The notes under the pieces are model-generated. The model was not told the DNA's origin. It made no database searches and worked only from the letters and a program-made list of their open reading frames with translations. A stretch of 64,000 bases of DNA, taken from contig JBNGIS010021928.1 in the NCBI GenBank assembly GCA_049999725.1, positions 1-64,000 of the forward strand. Direction: 5' to 3'. The stretch is from Haplomitrium mnioides. Taxonomy: Eukaryota; Marchantiophyta; Haplomitriopsida; Calobryales. Within the stretch, counting starts at the first letter, position 1, and every line of letters begins with the position of its first letter. The translations under genes were made by a program, and so were the position numbers. This document shows, piece after piece, positions 51,961 through 63,358 of the stretch.

Positions 51961-52890
51961 ATGGATGGACTACCCAAAGCGCCAAATGTGATGGCGAGTA
52001 AATTGGGAAAAAGATACCTTGTGTTGAATCAGATAGCTCTGCCCGGGAAGATCGAGAAGGTGAACTCTATGCGCAAATAGGATCAAGGATTGAACCCTAT
52101 GAGCGCATAGGGTCAAAGAGTGAACCCAATGCACACATAGGATTAAGGAGTGAACAACTTGTGTGCAAAAGATCAAAGAGAGAACCCACTACTCGCAGAA
52201 AATTGAAGACACAACCTTCTCCACGCACAAGATCTTTGTTGCCGGTCAAGCGGTCAAAGTTGAAACTTTCCTTTGACTACTCCATTAGATCAACAAAAAG
52301 TTGTTCAACTCATAAATTCCAGACGGTTGTGGACCTTTCTTCATCCTCATCTAATGAAGATCTCAAAATTCAAGATCAAAATGTGTTTTTCCAAAGAAAA
52401 GAAAACATAGAATCATTGAACAATTTCAATTTTGGAGATGAATCACTGGCCCTAATAGCACCACTCAAACAATGAGTGATTTCAATTCAAGGTGGATCTT
52501 GCAATAAGAGAAGAAAATCTGAAACAAATCAAAATCTTTTGGAGGAATCTTCAGACAAAAATTTGGGAAATGATTATAGCAGAGAGTCTCAATCAATCAA
52601 TATTTCATTGGAGTTTTTGCCAAGGGCGCCGATTATGTTATAAAAAACATTTCCTAATGTTCAAGATATTGATGAAGATTTTGTTTCATCATGGTGAAGT
52701 TCTTTCAATCCTCAAGAAGGACTTCATCCTTCAAAAACTTATTGCAAAAGAACAAACAATGTTTATGATGATGATCAAGATCTTTAGGACGATGAATTAT
52801 CTCCAATTGCTAGATTCCCCTACGAACCGAATCAACCAGCACAACATAAGAATTCTTTGTTTGGGCCAAAACCCAAATAGGTAAATACCT
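51961..52890 (+). pseudogene. Copy A gene 1: N-terminal part of the DUF7869-like transposase
   Basis: Matches the N-terminal 240 or so codons of copy B gene 1 on the other strand. It opens with a conserved LPKAxxVMASxLGK segment, then five 10-residue repeats (EPYERIGSKS, EPNAHIGLRS and variants) at about 52040-52220. A basic stretch and the conserved DYSIRSTKSCST, TVVDLSSSSS and FNFGDESL blocks follow at 52270-52455. A frameshift sits in the A-run near 52010, with stops at 52474 and later. Homology ends near 52890-52900, so the zinc-binding and catalytic parts are missing. It would be the DNA-binding or regulatory start of the transposase; that role is inference. Confidence 0.65.
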
Positions 52891-54479
52891 TATGTAAAAA
52901 ACAGACTAGTTCTTAAAAACAAAAAGAACATGAGTTTTAGAGGTTCGTTTTTGGCTATTTCAGCAAGCATGATAGAGCGAGAGTCAACTTCATTATGCAA
53001 AATCAAAAAAAGTTATTACTTTTTATTAAAACATTGGAAAACTTGAATTTGATGAAAAGTATAGAAATTATTGTAAGTTTTTATAAAAATTTCTATTTAT
53101 CATTGATTACAATTCAAAGCCCAAAAATTGAAATACACATCGCAAGAAACTATTTTGAAATATGTTTGATTGCACAAACTCTAAGCATGTATAGACATGG
53201 TGCTCTTTGAAACATTTTTTTTTGGAAAAACATTACAAAACATAAAGAAAAAGCCCAAACGGACTAGAAGTCAAGGGATTGAGTTTGCAATTTTAGACAT
53301 TGAAACCAAAAAGGTGAAATATTGCATGGATATAGAAGCTTTTTTTTAAGTTCAAGCAAGAAAAAAGCTTTCATTTGTAGTTGAAAATCCATACACGCAA
53401 AAGTTAAAGTGGGCTTAAAAAAAGGTTACAGCATTTTAAGAAATTTCATAATTTAACGAAGCATATACACAAACAAATCAAAGTTCAGAATCAAAAAAGC
53501 AATGGCTAAAAAGATTGAATTAAGAGTGTAAACAATAAACATCTTTGAGTTTTAGACTTGATTCAACCAAATAAGGGTTTCAAGTTCTGCAAAAGAGTCT
53601 ATGACTTGTGTACAAACTAAGTTGTAACCCGTAGTCTTTGTATCTAGAATCTTGAGGGTTATATATGAGAAGTAGAACTTGTGGAAGGCTTAGACTTCCA
53701 CCCCAAAGTCTATGCGTGCATAGGAATCCAAGCTCAACATCCGAACACTCCACCTTATAGTCTATACACGCATAGGAATCCGAACTCACCATCTGAACAC
53801 TCCACAATAAAGACTGACAAAAACCTAGGTTTTAGGTTCAGCAAAAGAGTTTTTGTACGCACAATGTTTTGACTTGCGAATCAAAGTCTATGTGCGCATA
53901 GGGTTAAGACTTCTATAACCAAGAATACATATGGTAAACGTTCTATTTTTTGCAACAAACTCTATATAGGCAAAAGATTTCATTTTCTAATTCGAAATCT
54001 AAGAGTAAAACGAGTATAAAGCTCTATATTTGAGTCAAAGTGCGCCAAACGTTTTAAGTTATACATCAAAGTACTTACAAGCAAAAAATAAGTCGTCAAT
54101 TTAGACAAATGCTTTAGCAATACAGTAGCCTTAAACTCTTCTAGCAAGCACTAAAGTTGGAAACAACATACTTACATTTTGGAGAAGAAAATATTTTACA
54201 AAGAAAATGAAAATATTAACTAAAGATTTAAGTTTCATTTAGAGAGAATAACATTCAACTTGGAATGACTTATGGTAGAAGGCTTAAGGTGGTAGATAAA
54301 TTCAACAAGTTTCTTTACAACATTCTCATGTACTTTATAAAATAATAATCTTAAATTGCAATATACTTGAAAATACAGAATATATAATAAAAGTCTTAAA
54401 TTACTTTAGTCACTCATCTAGACTTCTTCATATTCAGCTTAGAAGATTCATCAAGATTTATTTGATCTATCTCAGTGTT
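52891..54479. other. Unassigned region between the inverted transposon copies
   Basis: AT-rich, no convincing gene. Contains repeated blocks of about 55-60 bp at 53690-53810 (CATAGGAATCC..., GAACACTCCAC...) that again include TATGCGTGCATAGG-type palindromes. A further one lies at 53880-53905 (TATGTGCGCATAGGG). It may hold the gene 1 tail of copy A, an intron, or the termini of both copies; I could not place any of them. Confidence 0.4.
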
Positions 54480-56130
54480 AATGACAATGATTGAATCTCT
54501 TTGAAATATTTCAAGATTGAGGGCTTTTTGTCTTTCATACTCAAATAGATTTGCTTTAATAGTAGTTAGAGTGGCTTTCCTTAATAGGTTTTTTTGTGTA
54601 AGAAGAAAATCAAAATACAGAATCGTGATTTTTGTGACATCAAGTACATCAATATGTAACTTGGATTTGCATTTCCCTGTTGTTGTTGCTATTTTTCTAA
54701 GAAGTATTGTCCATAAAATGCATTCTCATTCTTATAAACAAACCATTAAACATGTACTCATTTTGGATTTGGGGGATCTTCCTCATTAAACAACAAAAAC
54801 TTGAAAACTTTGGCAACCCAAAACAATTTGCCCTTTGGATCTAGAGATGCAACAATACAAATAAGAACTCTAGCTTTCATCTCATGTAGATTGCCAAATT
54901 TATGCCCGTATCGAGTGTTGTGCAAGAGACTCCCTTCTTGTGGCCTAAGTGCTCCATCATAGATTGTTCAATGTGTAGAAAGTATTTGTTGTACTGAAGT
55001 ATCTTCTTCTGTTTGTTGAGCATCAAGCTGAGAACCTAGATGAACATTTTGAAAACCATTACAAGTGTTTGACGGTTGTGAAGGTAGAAAGGTAAATTCT
55101 ACTGCGAGTACTCATTTTTTTTTCCAAGGAAGTAGGCCACAATCTCTTGTTGGGCAAGAAAAAAGTCATTCCACCATTGAATATCAGAATCTATAAAGAA
55201 CTTGTAGCAATTCTCACTTATGTTGTTCTTTATTACAAAGACCACTTTCTTGGCATCAACTTCTCTTTCTTCCTTTTGAAATCTTTTGATTTCAGAATAT
55301 GCCTTTAGAGGAATCAACATTGAACTCAAAATTTCTATGTCCACTTTAGATAGGCACTTGAGTTTACAAATACCATCCAGAGGTAGCCAAAATTCATCTG
55401 TTGGAAATTACTTTCTCCAAATCTTTGCCTTGGAATCATTCAACTAGAACTTGAATTGTTGACTGAAGGTAATAATCATGTATCCTTTGAACTAGAGAGG
55501 GACATTGTTGTAGAAACATTTTGAAGTCCCATGTTTCTAACAAAAGAGTTTTATGAGGTTTAGGATTATAGAATAATTGAATGGCCTCGCTGAGACTCGT
55601 AATCGTGAAAGCTTTGACACGTTTCAAACGTTTCAAGAATCAACTGAATATTTGATCGATTTGATCATGAGTATGGCCAACCATGAGAAATCCCACCTTG
55701 ATTTTCTTGAAAACATTCTTGGCAATAAGAAGACTAAGATATCTAAATAAGATAGAATTCTTATTCTCTCATGTCGTGTTGTCTAGCTGAAGATACAAAG
55801 TTGGAGGCAACAGCTCTTCAAAGTCACAGAATATTTTTTCAAGCGCAATAAATGTCAAATTAGAATCACTTCTCAAGTTTTTGTAGGTTAAGAAGACCGT
55901 TGAAGAAAGACCATGACTAAATATTAATGCACCAACAACATGCACACCCACCAAACAATCTTTATCAATGTTTTTTTGGTGGTGAATAGTGTGGAATAGC
56001 AGTTTTCTTCTAATACATTCCTTCAGTGACAATTCCCAAGTACTTCTGACCATCGGCGCAATATTTTCTTTGATGTTTTGCAAGCTTTGTTCTTTCTTTC
56101 ATTTGTTGGTCATGATCAAGAAAAATGGTG

Positions 56131-56986
56131 ATTATATTTGACTGCATCATCACAAAGCACAAAAGATAAAAAAAATAGTTCAGTACAAGATATATAGATG
56201 TTTGGAACTCCAAAAGACAACCTAAGGTGCCAAAAATATTCAAATCATCTTAAAAAAATGTTTGGATTAGTAGAAGTGAAATTTTTTGAAAGATAAAAAA
56301 TAAACTTTAGGTAATTTAAATAAAGCAAAATCTATTTGACTTAAAGTAAACAAAAGTTTTAAAAGGAGAAAAACAAGATTTGCCAACAAAGGCTCACAAA
56401 CTAGAACTAGAGTTTCAAAGGTAGCTTGGACTCTTTGTTCGCAAAAGATTAAAAAACCCAGAACACATCCTATGTGTGCATAAGATGAGTGGAAACAACT
56501 ATTGATTGTATGTGTGCATAGTATCAAAGCAACAACACCAATATCATGACTTGCTTTGATTGTTGTTATGAATGGTTTTAAAAGAAACAAGAACAAATCA
56601 TATGCTCGTATAGGATTTGCAAACAACAAAAATGATTCTTGCTATTGTTTTTCTTACAAAGGGCTCTTGATTCAAAACTAAAAAAGCAAAACTTGTTGCA
56701 AGGCTAAGGTCACCACCAAGAATCAGATTCATTTCTTTGCTTTATTTGACTATAGATAAGGTTTGGATTCAAACAAAAATAACATACCATATGCGAGCAT
56801 AGACTCTATTCTCACAACTCAAGTTGTTAAGAATCATTTGACTCAAATCTTGTTTGTTGAACAACTTAACAAAACAAATATCTTTTAGCACTAAGTTGAG
56901 AAAATATAACATCTCTAGGACTAAGCTTTCAGTCTAGAAAAAGGAGCATGGATTAACCAAAGGTTTCAAAAGAGAAAAAATTTGTT
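56131..56986 (-). other. Intron of copy B gene 1 carrying palindromic short repeats
   Basis: Bounded by GACAAAG/GTAACAAAT and a GATGATGCAG acceptor, linking the KSVLESDKG and DHDQQMKERTKLAKHQRKY coding segments. Contains several TATGTGTGCATA or TATGCTCGTATAGG-type motifs (56470-56525, 56600-56615, 56785-56800), the same family as the gene 2 intron minisatellites. Confidence 0.55.
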
Positions 56987-58339
56987 ACCTTTGTCGGACT
57001 CCAAGACGGATTTTTCTCGCAATGATTTTATTTCTTTGCATATTTCACAAACAACAAATTTATTGCGTTTTGGAATTTTCATATTTGGGAAATGAGTTCT
57101 CTAATGTTTTGTGAAACCCGAGAAACTAAGAATACAATGGGTATCTTTCTCTTTCAAATAGGTTGTGTAGTAGTCATAAACTTCCCATTTTGTAAAATCA
57201 TTGAGCAAGTAATAAACTTCATGAGTGGGCATTCTCTTGCTGTATCCATGAAAAAAACTATCCATCCACTCATGCACAAATACTCCTTTAGCAGATAATT
57301 CTCTTGTTCCAAAAATGCATCTAAGATCTGCGTTTTTGAGATTTTGAATCCTTTGGATTCTATCATTCTCTACTGATAATATTAATTTGAAGGCTCTTCT
57401 ATAGACAACAATACTCCTTGGAAAAGTAAACTGATTGTCAACATCAGAGTCTTTTTTTGGTACTCCCCACTGTAGTGTGATATCTTGATTCTTCATGCTT
57501 TGTTGAAAATAGGTTTCTCTCACAGTTTTCAAAAAATTTGTCTTACACAACGATAAGCAATTATTTCAACAACATAAAATTCTCTTTAATTTATAAATTG
57601 ACATTGGATCAAGCTTTTTCTTCACAAAGCTCTTGTCAGGATGGACTTTCCATAAAGAGTTTTCACGTAAGGTGTTTACCCATTTGGGTTTTGGCCAAGA
57701 CAAAGAATTCTTAAGTTGTGATGGTCAATTTGTTCCGTAGGCAAATCCAGAAATCAAAGACAATTCATCGTCTTGAAGATCTTGATCATCATCATAAACA
57801 TTGTTTGTTTCTTTACAAAACGTTCTCAAAGAACAAGGTACTCCTTGAGAAGTGGGGGGCTTCACTATTCTGAAAGTGAATTTTAATCAATATCTCAATC
57901 AGTAGAAAATGTTTTTTGTAATATGATCAGTGCCCTTGGCGATAACTCCAACGAAATATTGATTGATTGAGACTATTTGCTAGAATCATTTCCCAAACTT
58001 TTGTCTAAAGACTCCTCCAAAAAAATTTGATTTGTTCCAGATTTCCCAATCTCATTGCGAGGTCCAACTTGAATTGAAATCACTCGTTGTTTGAGTGGTG
58101 TTATTTGGGACATCGATTTATCTCCAAAATTAAACCCATCCACAGATTGTATGTTTTTTGTGTTTTGAACAAACATACTTTGATCATGAATATCGAGGTC
58201 TCTCTCAAATGAGGATGAAGAGAGGTTCACAACTGTCTGGAAATTTTGAGTTGAACATCTTTTTATTGATCTGTTGGAGTAGTCTAAAGAAAGATTCAAC
58301 TTTGATCGCCTGATCAGCAACAAAGATCTTGTACTTGCA

Positions 58340-58515
58340 GAAGTTTGTTTCTTGAATTCTCTGCAAGCATTGGGTTCCCTCTTTGATCGTTTGCACGCAA
58401 ATTGTTCACTCCTTAATCCTATACGCGTATTGGGTTCATTTTTTGACCCTATACGTGCATAAGGTTCAGTCACTGATCTTATGTGCACATAGGGTTCACC
58501 TTCTTGATCTTCTCG
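58340..58515 (-). repeat. 30-bp coding repeat at the start of gene 1 (copy B)
   Basis: Five tandem 30-bp units encoding 10-residue repeats. Each unit includes a near-palindrome like CCCTATGCGCGCATAGG. Copy A carries the homologous array at 52040-52220. The 30-bp length keeps the frame. Confidence 0.85.
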
Positions 58516-58690
58516 AGTGGAGCTATCTGATTCAACAAAAGCCATCTTTTTTCCCAATATACTTGCCATCACACTTGATGCTTTTGGTAGAACATTGCTT
58601 ATCTCCAAAGAATTGCGGTTTGAACGAATCTCAATCTGCCTGTCAAAAGTAACACATTTTGTGAAGATGAATCTTGGAATTCCAATCTCT

Positions 58691-59166
58691 TTTTGCTCTT
58701 AAAATCTCCAGCCATTCATAACGCTCACTAAAAATAAACTATTTGAAGAAACAATTTTAACAAATATTGTCAACCTCTAACGGGCTAACTAAAATATGTG
58801 TTTTTAAAGAAATTTCCACAAAACGACAAAATTGGGAACTTTTTGTGAAGAAAGTGAAAAAAAGAAACTGGAAAGATGAAAATGAGTGATGCTTTATATA
58901 CTAACTTTTTTTTTCACAACGTGAACCTACGTATCAAAAGCTCTGCGAATCATTTTTTGGCGAGAAAAGGTATTTTTTTAAATCTAGTTATAAAAGGGGC
59001 GTTAGTGGAAAGTTTCTTTCCATTGTCGGAAAATCACTGTCTAGTTTTTGTCATCTTTGTTTTTGCATTTCCTTGTTATTTTGCCATTTTCAACTGTTCA
59101 ATTTTTTCAAACTTTTGTTCCTAAGATATTTTGCCTCAAATTCTACTAGTTTTCAATTTTTGGAAA
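58691..59166. promoter_or_regulatory. Bidirectional promoter of copy B
   Basis: A minus-strand TATATAAAG box at 58900-58892 serves gene 1. A plus-strand TATAAAAGG box at 58989-58997 serves gene 2. They are about 90 bp apart and diverge. The same two boxes at similar spacing exist in copy A, and conservation of an otherwise decayed region supports them as real promoter parts. Confidence 0.68.
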
Positions 59167-59564
59167 ATGACATCACAAGTCAATGTTTCAGACCTCCTCA
59201 ACCAAAGCCTTACAAGTATTTGGATGTTATAAAGAGTTTCGAGCCCAAAAATTAGACTGGAATTGGCTTGTATATTGTGGATCCTTGAAAGATCTTGATC
59301 AACACCTTTACATTTTTGCTAGGAAAGGTGAGAAAGTCAACCTAGGCCTTGTTGTCCAAATCACAATGATAAGAGAGGACCAACGAGCCCCCATCTGGTT
59401 GCTTGTGCAGTCCCAGGATGCCATTACCCTATACAAGGCATCTAACAAATGATTTGCATTTTCCCATGGCATTTTTCTTCCTTGAGCATTTTTGCCAAGC
59501 ATCTTCAGATGGTAAGGTAAGATTTGAAAACCCTTTCTCATTGGTTTTCTTTCTTGACTTACTC

Positions 59565-59885
59565 AAAACCCTATGCGTGCATGGACTTTAGAAGTCCATG
59601 AGCGCCTCGACCTGAAGAGTCCATCCACGTATGTATCTAAGAGTTCATGAGCTTGGACGTGGGTCTATGTGCGCATGGACCTCGGAGTCCCTATACGCTT
59701 GGACTTGTGATTCCATACGCGCATGGACCTCGGAGTCCCTACGCACATGGACTTGTGAGTCTATGCGCGTATGGACACGTGAATCTTTGTGCACCTTGAG
59801 TCACATTGTCAAGTACCTACATGCTTGGACTTCCATGTCCATGCTCGCATGGACTCTATGGTCCATGCGCACATAAAGTTCTGAG
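59565..59885. repeat. Minisatellite in intron 1 of copy B gene 2
   Basis: About twelve 24-bp units such as GGACTTGTGATTCCATACGC plus GCAT, alternating with GGACCTCGGAGTCCC forms in a 48-bp higher period. Lies between the donor at 59517 and exon 2 at about 59991. Includes the perfect palindromic core ATGCGCGTAT/ACGCGCAT variants. Confidence 0.88.
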
Positions 59886-60649
59886 TAAGTGTTTTTTAGA
59901 CTGAATGTTAAATACAATTCTACTCTTTGTAAACATATGGAGACTTTCTTTTTAATATGTTTGATAAATTTTATTTTTTTTCCATTTCACACAATATTTG
60001 GCGGAGTTTGTAGATGGCTACCTTGACGCGAAGCGCGTGGAGCAAGATTTTATTAAGATAGCCAACAACATCAGATTGTTGAAGCCCAAGTAGGGCGTCC
60101 ACATTAAGCAGCTTGTGCCACATCCTAACACGACAACCATGTCAGCTACAACAACGTCAGAAACATTTGCTGCAAAAAAAGAGAAAGCGGTAGAGCTAGT
60201 GGAGGCTCCAAAAAAGAAGAAATAGGCTGCTACAAAGAAAAAACATGTGCCAACTCCAATTATTAAGGAGGAGCCAGCCCCCTTCCAATCTCCAACAAAG
60301 TCTTCTTCTATTGCCCCCTCATCTTCAACACCAAGTAACTCAAGAGAGGAATCTAAGCAAGAGCCAATTCAAGCTCCAACATCAAGAGCGAAAAGGCAAT
60401 CGCACAAGGGGTTGCAAACATTCCAAGAACGTGAGCAGGTGGACCCTCATATAATGTTTGAGGAAGATAAAAAAAAATCAGGGAGTCTGCAATCTAGCGA
60501 TGCAGAGTCCGAGGAAACGATTACTATTAGGTTGGAAATTTTAAATCTTCTAAAACTAGGAATGGATAATTGAGGGCCATTCCAGATTAGGAGGTTGAAT
60601 GAAGACTTCATTGAGCTTATGGTGCAGAGAATGCTCACAAAAAAATATG

Positions 60650-60909
60650 TATTATACTATATCTAGTAAGATAATTAGACTAATCTATGATTAGGTCTTA
60701 ACCTATGATTAGTGTATGTAATTAGGATTATAGTTTGTACTAATCCTACATGATTAGCACATATAACTTGATGACCAATGAGCATTGTACAAACATTCAT
60801 ATATTCATACATTCATAGTGAGAGAAGAGAGAAGTGGAGAAGGAAATTTGCATTCTATGTTATATCTTGTTTCATGTTTCACATGTTGAATGATCCTTCA
60901 CATCCAACA
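60650..60909 (+). repeat. 5' LTR of the nested Ty1-copia element
   Basis: Starts TATTATACTATATC (TG to TA change at the first dinucleotide) and ends CACATCCAACA. Followed by CATTATCAGCACAAG, a plausible primer site of non-canonical type. Confidence 0.88.
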
Positions 60910-61084
60910 CATTATCAGCACAAGATTAGCTCATAAATTGTTTTCTTATACACCCACCTTCATCATTCTTCCCTTGGTCTGTACACAGATTTTTATCTAT
61001 ATATCTATTTAGAAATCTATTATTTCTTCCCCCTATCTTTAAATCTATTCAAATGTTAAGCTTTCTTCCTCTATCCATTTTTAT

Positions 61085-61114
61085 ATAATATAATATAATA
61101 TTATATTATATTAT
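61085..61114. repeat. 30-bp perfect AT palindrome
   Basis: A 15-bp arm starting ATAATATAATATAAT followed directly by its reverse complement, in the interior of the copia element. It could extrude as a hairpin or simply be slippage of an ATAAT unit. Confidence 0.9.
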
Positions 61115-61796
61115 TCATTCAAACAAACAAACAGTGAACAGAGTGAAGAGTTTTCTTAGATTTGGAGTTTTAAGAGAAGATCAATCTAATTTTTCAACAT
61201 TCTAGATTCGAATTGAAGCAAAGTTGGATTCGCTAGTGGATTGCAAACACCTCCATGTGAAAATTTCCAAGAAATTTCTCAATAATCAAGGATCTTATTC
61301 ATCAATCTGAAGGTGAGCTCAGTTTTTCATCAAGCTGATTTGATTAAATAGGCAGGAGTTGCTCATTCAATCTAAGTAGAAAGGACATCGATTGAAGTGG
61401 ACTCATCAACATTCATTCAAAGAAGATGAATCGGATTGAGTGTTGCTATTGGTGAAGACTTGAAGATGAATCAACGCATATCTTGAAGCAAGTCAAGCAG
61501 AGTTTCTTGTGGAAAGATTGTTCCAGTGGACAGGACAATTTCGCAAAGTACATCGAATATCAAAGATTATCAATTTTTCATGAAAGATTGACTGAATTTG
61601 ATGAAGAGTTCATCAAATCTCACAAATTGAAGGAAGTTGTGAAGAAATTTTCAGCAAAGAGGCTTTGAAGGTTGAAGCGGCAAACGATCACAATTTTGGC
61701 GTCGATTGAAGCACTATGTTGGAAAGTTCGACATGATTTCATTACAATTTCTTAAAAGTTAGAAACTTGATGTGTGGAATCAATAATACATTGATG

Positions 61797-61885
61797 ATAA
61801 AGAGAACACTGCTGATATTTTTATGAAGGCTTTACCTCTGGCACTACACCAGCATTTTTGTCATTCTCTTGGTCTATGGAGATTA
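61797..61885 (+). pseudogene. Remnant of copia RNase H C-terminus
   Basis: Reads ENTADIFMKALPLALHQHF then HSLGL, matching the conserved ENxADIFTKAL...LG ending of Ty1-copia RNase H. The Thr of the TKAL block is Met. Upstream coding sequence is missing. Confidence 0.75.
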
Positions 61886-62193
61886 TCCAGCTTATCATTA
61901 TGACTTCATCGACTCTTATTTCATTATTTGGTCAACATCATTCTTTGCTTATCTATTTGGCCTACAACCAACTTTCTTGTCATTATTTCTTCTCTATTTT
62001 CAGTCACTTTATGACATATACATATTCATTTATAAATGGTGGTTGTACTCTTTCCCTCGCACGAGTATGAGAGGGTTTTAATGAGGCACCACCTTTATAC
62101 TTCATATGGATTTCTTTAGTGGTGTTGGTGATATTTCATCATAGGTTTTACATTTATCTTACGTTTGGTTACAATATTCCCCATGTTATAATC

Positions 62194-62202
62194 AAAAGGG
62201 AG
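62194..62202 (+). other. Polypurine tract of the nested Ty1-copia element
   Basis: AAAAGGGAG directly before the 3' LTR (TGTTATATTATATC at 62203), a classic copia arrangement. Confidence 0.85.
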
Positions 62203-62454
62203 TGTTATATTATATCTAGTAAGATAATTAGACTAATCTATGATTAGGTCTTAACCTATGATTAGTGTATATAATCAGAACTATGGTTAGTACTAATCCT
62301 ACATGATTAGCACACATACCTTGATGACCTGTGAGCATTATACACACATTTATGCATTCATAGTGAGAGAAGAGAGAAGTGGAGAAGGAGATTTTCATTC
62401 TTTGTTATATCTTGTTTCATGTTTTACATGTTGAATGATCTTTCTGATCCAACA
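62203..62454 (+). repeat. 3' LTR of the nested Ty1-copia element
   Basis: Starts TGTTATATTATATC and ends CTGATCCAACA (TG...CA), followed by ATATG and then gene 2 coding sequence. The open frame that appears to begin at 62419 therefore starts inside this LTR and continues into gene 2 by chance. Confidence 0.9.
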
Positions 62455-63358
62455 ATATGTACACACTTTTTTATTGTTGTTGTTGATCCCAAGTGCGGGT
62501 TGAAAGATAAGTCAGAGTTTGATATAAGGAACCTTGACAAGTATTGGTACGAGATTGTTGGAGGTAATCATAGTGCTCTTGCAAGGCAACTTTTGATCAC
62601 CAAATACGGAGCAAAGAATCCAGCACTAGCGCTCTGCAATCGCTATGTTTACATGAGCCTAACACCAATAGAGGCAAGTATTTTTGCAATTGATGACAAC
62701 TATAACCAGAGACATAGGTTGGAAATGACCTCCATTCAGAAGGTGAAATATTGGCATCAGAGGTTTGTGGAGAGTGGGATGGTGTCATCCCAGAAATTGA
62801 AAAGAGAGCTAGTGCTGGAGACTTTGGAGATCAAGTCCAAGTTGACTCAGTCACTTCTCAAGACAATTGGTTTCAGCTAGCATTCCAAAGTGGAGAGCTC
62901 TGGAATTTACAACTGAGAATTTTTTCTATGTGAGAGAAGAATACAGTGAAGGGCCAGAAGCTGACGGCCAAGGGATCACTGAGAATGGAAGACACATCTT
63001 GGAGGTCCTTTCAAGGTCTTCTTGTCAAAGTAAAAATATCAATTTTGAAACTGATGGAAGCCGGAGAGCTTTCAATGGAAGAAATGTCTCACAAAGCAAA
63101 GAGACATAAATTTTTGGCAGTTATTGTGAAATCTTTCTGCTCCAAAGTTTATTGGAGAAGCTAGGAAGAAGCAAGAGAGGAATACCCTCTCCACACTAAG
63201 GAGTCAAAGATGGTTGTGTTTTACTTGAGTTTTGAGAAGCTTTTGGTAAGTTTGTTTTCCTACTCTACATTTATTTGTCTAGAGTTGCATTGAATTTATT
63301 GTAGATTGTGTTTTGTTAAAATGAAAATCATTTTGAGTCTTTTGTTTGCCGCACACAG

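Larger units (their letters stand above)
46660..52900. mobile_element. Copy A of a two-gene DNA transposon (partial, degenerate)
   Basis: The interval contains a minus-strand gene 2 and a plus-strand start of gene 1 on either side of a shared promoter. The same arrangement recurs inverted at 54480-64000, with detailed protein-level matches (for example the KPYRYLD/KPYKYLD, GPMKDIDQHLY/GSLKDLDQHLY and SLDYSN/SFDYSI segments). Gene 1 homology stops near 52900. Element ends and target duplications were not found, so the limits are only those of recognisable sequence. Confidence 0.7.
54480..58690 (-). pseudogene. Copy B gene 1: DUF7869-like transposase, degenerate
   Basis: Read on the minus strand. 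Five 10-residue repeats (EPYARIGSKN, EPNTRIGLRS, EPNACREFKK) lie at about 58500-58350. FNFGDKSM and VISIQVGPRNE precede a Cys-Cys-x-Asn-Asn-Cys block near 57560. VYRRAFKLILSVENDRIQR and the EVYDYYTTYLKEKD region follow to about 57110, then a KIPKRNKFVVCEICKEIKSL block near 57050. An intron (donor AAG/GTAACAA about 56985, acceptor GCAG about 56130) interrupts. Exon 2 has the catalytic-like TEGMY...KTAIPHY (about 56030), LYLQLDNTT...ENKN (about 55790) and VGHTHDQIDQIFS (about 55660) blocks. These match my recollection of DUF7869. The first Asp of the usual DGMDQ is Glu here. Many stops and frameshifts. The start is uncertain (no clean ATG upstream of LPKASSVMAS). Confidence 0.65.
60650..62454 (+). 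mobile_element. Internally deleted Ty1-copia element nested in copy B gene 2
   Basis: 1805 bp with about 255-bp LTRs and a perfect 5-bp target duplication ATATG (60645-60649 and 62455-62459). Copy A shows the empty site in gene 2 on the minus strand near 50000 (ATGCTCACC...AAATATGTGCACA). LTRs differ at roughly 9 percent by eye. The 1.3-kb interior lacks gag, protease, integrase and RT. A remnant of the end of copia RNase H (KENTADIF-like ENTADIFMKALP at 61801-61836) remains just before the purine tract, so it is a deletion derivative that would depend on other copies. Confidence 0.9.
60500..62880 (+). pseudogene. ParB-like domain of copy B gene 2, interrupted by Ty1-copia
   Basis: Before the insertion, EETITIRLEILNL and FQIRRLNEDFIELMVQRML (60510-60640) resemble the ParB opening strand and helix. 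After it come FFIVVVDPKCGLKDKSEF, KYWYEIVGGNHSALARQLL and IEASIFAIDDNYNQRHRL at 62470-62720. The VVGGxHxxxA block matches the Gly-Gly/Asp-Gly-His-Arg-like signature of ParB nuclease folds, with Ser in place of the Arg. The following A-x-x-x-A-xx-D-Asn segment is also typical. ParB-like domains fused to N6/N4 methyltransferases are known from bacteria and phages. The downstream helical region (WHQRFVESGMVSSQKLKREL) runs to a stop at 62878. Confidence 0.58.

Noticed and set aside
62419-62880. 153-codon frame treated as a gene with its own start
   Set aside because: Its start lies in the copia 3' LTR; from 62455 it is transposon gene 2 exon 2.
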